A program made the position numbers and the translations under genes. This document shows positions 5,748 to 7,999 of a DNA stretch of 7,999 bases, one piece after another; positions within the stretch are counted from its first letter, which is position 1; every line of letters begins with the position of its first letter. Source of the stretch: an uncultured Actinoplanes sp. (lineage in GTDB: Bacteria; Actinomycetota; Actinomycetes; Mycobacteriales; Micromonosporaceae). The stretch spans positions 1-7,999 of the forward strand of contig NZ_CAKUCL010000301.1 of assembly GCF_934643405.1 (NCBI RefSeq), read 5' to 3'. The notes beneath the pieces are model-generated. The model saw only the letters and a program-made list of their open reading frames with translations, had not been told where the DNA came from and searched no databases.

Positions 5748-6020
5748 TCAGAGATGTCGGTACACGTCCTTGAGGTCGAGACCCGTCGCGATCATCAGGA
5801 CCTGGGCCTGGTAGAGCAGTTGGGAGATCTCCTCCGCGGCCCGCTCGGGGCCCTCGTGCTCGGCCGCCATCCAGGACTCGGCCGCCTCCTCGACGACCTT
5901 CTTCCCGATGAAGTGGACCCCGCGCTCCAGCGCCGCGACGGTGGACGAGCCCTCGGGCCGCTCCACCGCCTTCGCCTGGAGCTCGGCGAACAACTCTTCG
6001 AACGTCTTCACGGCCGCCAT
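5748..6020 (-). CDS. hisE: Phosphoribosyl-ATP pyrophosphatase
   Basis: Second step of histidine biosynthesis: hydrolyses phosphoribosyl-ATP to phosphoribosyl-AMP and pyrophosphate. The 90 residues are a stand-alone, all-helical MazG-like enzyme, not fused to HisI. Acidic metal-binding residues are seen in KKVVEEAAE (Glu44, Glu45, Glu48) and AEEISQLLYQAQVLM (Glu63, Glu64), matching the mycobacterial protein. TVAALERGVHFIGKK and the end LDLKDVYRHL are also typical. The ATG at 6020 has no purine-rich ribosome-binding site in the 20 bases upstream, so the message may be leaderless or begin very close to the start. It is the first gene of the his segment and diverges from the ABC transporter genes. 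Confidence 0.96.
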   Translation of the reverse strand: MAAVKTFEELFAELQAKAVERPEGSSTVAALERGVHFIGKKVVEEAAESWMAAEHEGPERAAEEISQLLYQAQVLMIATGLDLKDVYRHL

Positions 6021-6088
6021 TGTGGCAAGTAGTCACGGGATGACGACGAACCACCCCAGCAGGTGGGACGTGCCCTAGGCTGCCGGTC
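6021..6088. promoter_or_regulatory. Divergent promoter region between hisE and the ABC transporter
   Basis: Only 68 bases separate two diverging starts, so both promoters and any operator must lie here or within the genes. On the plus strand TAGGCT (6076-6081) fits TANNNT and ends seven bases before the ATG at 6089, placing the transcript start at or next to the A of ATG. No ribosome-binding site is present, so the lipoprotein message is probably leaderless. A dyad, CCACC (6051-6055) and GGTGG (6062-6066) with a 6-base spacer, overlaps the expected -35 position and might be an operator. Confidence 0.45.
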
Positions 6089-6964
6089 ATGGTCAGCCGA
6101 AACACCCTCATCACCACAGGCACCGCGGCCGTCCTGCTCGCCGCGCTCGCGGCCTGCTCCCCGGTCGACGACAACAGCGCGGCGCCGAGCACGTCCGCGT
6201 CCGCCTCGGGAAACGTCTGCCCGCCGGGTGCGCTCGCCACCAAGACGCCGGGCAAGCTCACCATCGGCACCGACAGCCCGGCCTACGAGCCGTGGTTCAG
6301 CGACAACAAGCCGAGCAACGGCAAGGGCTTCGAGTCCGCCGTGGCATACCAGGTCGCGCAGCGGCTGGGGTACCCGGCGGAGAACGTGACCTGGACCACT
6401 GTGACGTTCAACAACGCGATCGCGCCGGGCCCGAAGGACTTCGACTTCGACATCAACGAGTTCTCGATCACCCCCGATCGGCGTAAGGCGGTCGACTTCT
6501 CGTCGCCCTACTACCTGGTCCGGCAGACGGTGATCACCACGAAGAGTTCGAAGATCGCGACCGCGAAGACCATAGCCGAGCTGAAGAACGCCAAGCTGGG
6601 CGCCCAGGTGGGCACGACCAGCTATCAGGCGATCACCGAGCTGATCAAGCCGGCGGTCCAGCCGCAGGTCTTCAACAACAACGACGACGCCAAGGCCGCG
6701 CTGGTCAACGGCACGGTCGACGGCATCGTGGTGGATCTGCCGACCGCGTTCTTCATGACCTCCGCCGAGCTCAAGGACGGCGTGATCGTCGGCCAGCTGC
6801 CGCAGGTCGGCGTGCCCGAGCAGTTCGGCCTGGTGCTCGACAAGGACTCGCCGCTGACCGGCTGCGTCAGCGGGGCGGTCGATCAGCTGCGCCAGGACGG
6901 CACCCTGCAGGTGCTGGAGAAGACGTGGCTGGCCGGTGCGAGCGGGGCCCCCGAACTGCAGTGA
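6089..6964 (+). CDS. Amino-acid ABC transporter substrate-binding lipoprotein (family 3)
   Basis: Captures a polar amino acid outside the membrane and hands it to the permease encoded next. 291 residues. A lipoprotein signal ends in the lipobox LAAC, with Cys23 as the lipid anchor. A Ser/Ala/Thr-rich linker runs to about 42 and the two-lobed binding domain from 55 to 285. The family signature is SITPDRRKAVDFSSPYY (126-142). By alignment with HisJ, Arg131 should grip the ligand carboxylate and Asp216 (GIVVD) its amino group, and GAQVGTTSY (171-179) forms the usual ligand loop. Both amino-acid contacts being present supports an amino-acid ligand. Cys44 and Cys259 could form a disulfide. Which amino acid is bound cannot be decided. 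Its stop overlaps the permease start by four bases. Confidence 0.93.
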   Translation: MVSRNTLITTGTAAVLLAALAACSPVDDNSAAPSTSASASGNVCPPGALATKTPGKLTIGTDSPAYEPWFSDNKPSNGKGFESAVAYQVAQRLGYPAENVTWTTVTFNNAIAPGPKDFDFDINEFSITPDRRKAVDFSSPYYLVRQTVITTKSSKIATAKTIAELKNAKLGAQVGTTSYQAITELIKPAVQPQVFNNNDDAKAALVNGTVDGIVVDLPTAFFMTSAELKDGVIVGQLPQVGVPEQFGLVLDKDSPLTGCVSGAVDQLRQDGTLQVLEKTWLAGASGAPELQ

Positions 6965-7809
6965 GCCCGGAGCCCTATCAGCCCAGCCAGCTCCAGCAGG
7001 GCCGGATCGCCTTCCGCCGCCGGAAGGCGATCCGCTCGGTGCTGCTCGCCGCGCTCTCCACGGCGGTCCTCGGCACCCTGCTCGGCGTGCTGATCACCGG
7101 GGCGCCCGGCTGGGACCGGGTCAAGCAGTCGTTCTTCGATCCCCAGATCGCCCGCCGGTTCCTGCCGCAGATCCTGGACGGGCTCTGGTTCAACATCCGG
7201 GTGCTGGTGGTCTGCGCGGCCTGCGCTCTCACGCTGGGTCTGCTCATCGCGGTGCTGCGGACGCTGCGCGGTCCGGTCTTCTTCCCGGTACGGGCATTGG
7301 CCACCGTCTACACGTACTCGTTCCGCGGCCTGCCGCTGATCATCGTGATCTACCTGTTCGCGTTCGGCGTCCCCGGGCTCCGCCTCACCGGCACACCGAG
7401 CGTGACCGTGCTCGGCGGCGCGGCCATCGTCGTGACGTACGGTGCCTACCTCGCCGAGGTGTTCCGGGCCGGCATCGAATCGGTGCACCCGAGCCAGGTG
7501 GCGGCCGCCCGCTCGCTCGGCCTCAGCTATCGGCAGTCCATGCGGTTCGTGGTGCTTCCCCAGGCCGTACGGCGTGTCGCTCCCCCGCTGCTGAACGACA
7601 CCGTGGCGCTGCAGAAGGACGTCGGGCTGATCTCGCTGGCCGGTCCCATCGACGCGATCCGGGCCGCGCAGATCGGCGTCGCCCAGACCGCCAACTTCAC
7701 TCCGTACCTGGTGGCGGGCGTACTGTTCGTGCTGCTCGCGCTGCCGCTGATCTTCGTCACCGACTGGGTGACCCTGCGCGCCGCCCGGCGCCAGAACGCG
7801 GGGACCTGA
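6961..7809 (+). CDS. Amino-acid ABC transporter permease, HisM/HisQ type
   Basis: Membrane-spanning subunit of the polar amino-acid importer. 282 residues from a GTG at 6961, chosen because it overlaps the preceding stop as GTGA; earlier codons in this frame lie inside the binding-protein gene. A basic cytoplasmic N-terminus (FRRRKAIR) precedes hydrophobic segments at about 26-47, 78-99, 113-137, 147-168 and 250-268. FRGLP (121-125) is typical of the family. The cytoplasmic EAA loop that docks on the ATPase spans about 166-200 (EVFRAGIESVHPSQVAAARSLGLSYRQSMRFVVLP), with the conserved Gly187. The N-terminal extension before the core permease domain is longer than in E. coli HisQ. Only one permease gene is seen, so the pore would be a homodimer unless a partner is encoded outside the window. 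Confidence 0.93.
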   Translation: MSPEPYQPSQLQQGRIAFRRRKAIRSVLLAALSTAVLGTLLGVLITGAPGWDRVKQSFFDPQIARRFLPQILDGLWFNIRVLVVCAACALTLGLLIAVLRTLRGPVFFPVRALATVYTYSFRGLPLIIVIYLFAFGVPGLRLTGTPSVTVLGGAAIVVTYGAYLAEVFRAGIESVHPSQVAAARSLGLSYRQSMRFVVLPQAVRRVAPPLLNDTVALQKDVGLISLAGPIDAIRAAQIGVAQTANFTPYLVAGVLFVLLALPLIFVTDWVTLRAARRQNAGT

Positions 7810-7999
7810 TGCTGCTGACCTGTACCGGCATTCGCAAGACGTTCGGGCCGTCGGTGGTCCTCGACTCCCTCGACCTGGCCGTGGACGAGCACGAGGTGGT
7901 CGCGCTGATCGGCGCCTCCGGATCGGGCAAGTCGACGCTGCTGCGCTGCGTGAACCTGCTGACCGAGATCGACGACGGCGTGATCACGCTGGACGGCGA
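7809..7999 (+). CDS. Amino-acid ABC transporter ATP-binding protein, 5' part cut by window edge
   Basis: ATPase that powers the importer from the cytoplasmic face. Only the first 63 residues are in the window. The ATG overlaps the permease stop as TGATG, so translation is probably coupled. Visible features are the aromatic A-loop residue Phe12 (IRKTFGPS) and an intact Walker A, GASGSGKST (35-43). LLRCVNLLTEIDDGVITLDG follows, characteristic of the HisP/GlnQ polar amino-acid group. Q-loop, signature and Walker B motifs lie past the right edge, where a family member would run to about 240-260 residues. Confidence 0.93.
   Translation, partial: MLLTCTGIRKTFGPSVVLDSLDLAVDEHEVVALIGASGSGKSTLLRCVNLLTEIDDGVITLDG

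Noticed and set aside
6021..6088. A T-box or histidine attenuator before hisE.
   Set aside because: The 68-base gap is too short for a T-box, and no run of His codons or terminator hairpin is visible.
5707..6270. Possible N-terminal extension of HisG to 468 residues.
   Set aside because: It runs through hisE in another frame; HisG family members begin at MLRIAVPNKG, with a good ribosome-binding site there.
1..7999. Mobile elements, CRISPR repeats, tRNA or rRNA genes, toxin-antitoxin or defence genes.
   Set aside because: Read through on both strands: no transposase, spaced repeats, tRNA-like fold or defence domain was seen; the window is tightly packed core metabolism and translation genes.

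Overview
The window is a stretch of core chromosome from a high-GC actinobacterium. GTG starts, start/stop overlaps and SD-less starts are common, and the protein sequences look like those of Micromonosporaceae such as Actinoplanes; that family-level placement is inference from protein character, not a search. There are eleven genes: eight on the minus strand and three on the plus strand. I see no RNA genes, insertion sequences, CRISPR array, attachment sites or prophage genes. I also see no undescribed defence or mobile system. The interesting material is in gene starts, RNA leaders and gene order.

Minus strand, read from right to left. hisE (6020-5748) and hisG (5706-4864) encode enzymes of the start of histidine biosynthesis. 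They are followed almost directly by a small two-helix membrane protein with a bacterial PH-like domain (4852-4409). A 303-base leader (4408-4106) then precedes the conserved translation cluster infC (IF3), rpmI (L35), rplT (L20) and a SpoU-family RNA methyltransferase. A zinc-dependent alcohol dehydrogenase comes next, coupled to the methyltransferase by a TGATG overlap. Last is pheS, cut by the left window edge. Many actinobacteria have infC-rpmI-rplT-methyltransferase-pheS-pheT, so the dehydrogenase looks like a passenger in a translation operon.

Plus strand, diverging from hisE across a 68-base gap: a family 3 solute-binding lipoprotein (6089-6964), a HisM/HisQ-type permease (6961-7809) and the start of the matching ATPase (7809 to the edge). 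Together they form a polar amino-acid ABC importer with overlapping reading frames. Its position beside hisEG hints at histidine or another basic amino acid, but the ligand cannot be read from sequence.

The best-supported unusual features are in the infC operon. IF3 appears to start at an ATC codon directly behind AGGAGG, with an in-frame stop just upstream and no ordinary start available. Its leader holds two mutually exclusive hairpins, one with a U-rich tail, which suggests attenuation. A perfect 13-bp hairpin lies between infC and rpmI, and a terminator-like hairpin lies between rplT and the methyltransferase.
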